Positions 63,824-64,000 of a DNA stretch of 64,000 bases are shown in pieces (position 1 is the stretch's first letter; every line of letters begins with the position of its first letter). Location of the stretch: contig OY969903.1 of assembly GCA_963704405.1 (NCBI GenBank), positions 4,402,001-4,466,000 on the forward strand, read 5' to 3'. This stretch comes from MFD01213-c1 sp963704405. GTDB taxonomy: Bacteria > Planctomycetota > Phycisphaerae > Tepidisphaerales > Tepidisphaeraceae. The position numbers were made by a program, and so were the translations under genes. The notes under the pieces are model-generated. The model searched no databases, was not told the origin of the DNA, and worked only from the letters and a program-made list of their open reading frames with translations.

Positions 63824-64000
63824 ATGCTGCTCCTCCACGAACTTCTTCGTCAAATTCATCCTCCTATTGCGCTAGGCTCGATCCCTGATGTCGAGGTGAC
63901 GGGCGTGCAGGAAGACTCCCGGCTGGTTCAGCCGGGGAACCTGTTTGTCGCGCGGGGGGAACCAAGACAGACGGCGCACGATTTATCGCTGACGCCAAGG
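63824..64000 (+). CDS. murE: UDP-MurNAc-tripeptide synthetase MurE, 5' part, frame broken
   Basis: The N-terminal domain starts MLLLHELLRQIHPPIALGSI with AAAAGGAA seven bases ahead. VTGVQEDSRLVQPGNLFVARG is a typical Mur N-terminal box. After a run of six G (63954-63959) the frame changes: the expected GTKTDGARFIADA is in the +1 frame, so one G is missing. The rest of the gene is outside the window. It adds the third residue to the peptidoglycan stem. Confidence 0.85.
   Translation, partial: MLLLHELLRQIHPPIALGSIPDVEVTGVQEDSRLVQPGNLFVARGEPRQTAHDLSLTPR

Overview
This 64 kb, GC-rich window looks like chromosomal DNA of a planctomycete, most likely of the Phycisphaerae type. The clues are a PEP-CTERM protein with dockerin-like repeats, a prepilin-type protein with an H-X9-DG end, zinc-ribbon membrane proteins of the 'CGYNL' kind, a sigma factor fused to a membrane anchor, a DUF1080 protein, and many scattered housekeeping genes with few long operons. 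The lineage is an inference; no rRNA gene is present.

Layout. 1-9.2 kb: a truncated UdgX-type uracil-DNA glycosylase, a secreted GH2 glycosidase behind a MITE-like inverted repeat, a DUF1080 protein, a frameshifted NAD-dependent sugar epimerase, a coiled-coil lipoprotein and an aminotransferase. 9.2-15.7 kb is accessory: two long hairpins, an HNH-nuclease/zinc-ribbon gene pair, a zinc-ribbon/GYF_2 gene, a WYL-like gene, and an IS630 element that splits a small gene, beside an IS66 remnant. 15.6-25.4 kb: membrane proteins, a UbiA-type prenyltransferase, ribH, a PEP-CTERM protein, a GT-C-like protein and an acyltransferase. 25.4-38.7 kb: tRNA-Thr, greA, a lone atpC, an outer-membrane protein, miaA, hsp20, a MATE-queG pair, a HEAT-repeat protein with a degenerate receiver-like domain, truA and a GT4 enzyme. 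38.7-46.4 kb: a very long protein joining ECF sigma domains, a transmembrane helix, carboxypeptidase-regulatory-like repeats and a thioredoxin-like end; a bacterial GH59 galactocerebrosidase homologue; purA. 46.4-51 kb: an intact ISAs1 element with target duplication, DUF486, a degenerate IspD-like protein, a tandem ~135 bp repeat and a PL9-like pectate lyase. 51-64 kb: a TMTC-like TPR membrane protein, folK, a P-loop-less HprK-like protein with a tandem-ACT protein, a prepilin, coaD, pgeF, a membrane protein, a stand-alone MshEN domain, a GT4 enzyme and the start of murE.

How it fits together. Secreted GH2, GH59, PL9 and DUF1080 proteins point to degradation of complex plant- or animal-type glycans, while the GT4/GT-C enzymes and acyltransferase point to surface polysaccharide synthesis. 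Housekeeping genes cover tRNA modification (miaA, truA, queG), cofactors (ribH, folK, coaD), purines and peptidoglycan.

A caution for the reader: at least ten otherwise well-conserved genes, including murE, carry single-base frame breaks. Several sit in G runs. This is better explained by uncorrected sequencing indels than by mass pseudogenisation, so frame-broken genes are annotated with their reconstructed extent. The most interesting objects are the membrane-anchored sigma factor, the bacterial GH59, the degenerate receiver in the HEAT protein, the tandem intergenic repeat, and the accessory island around the HNH pair.
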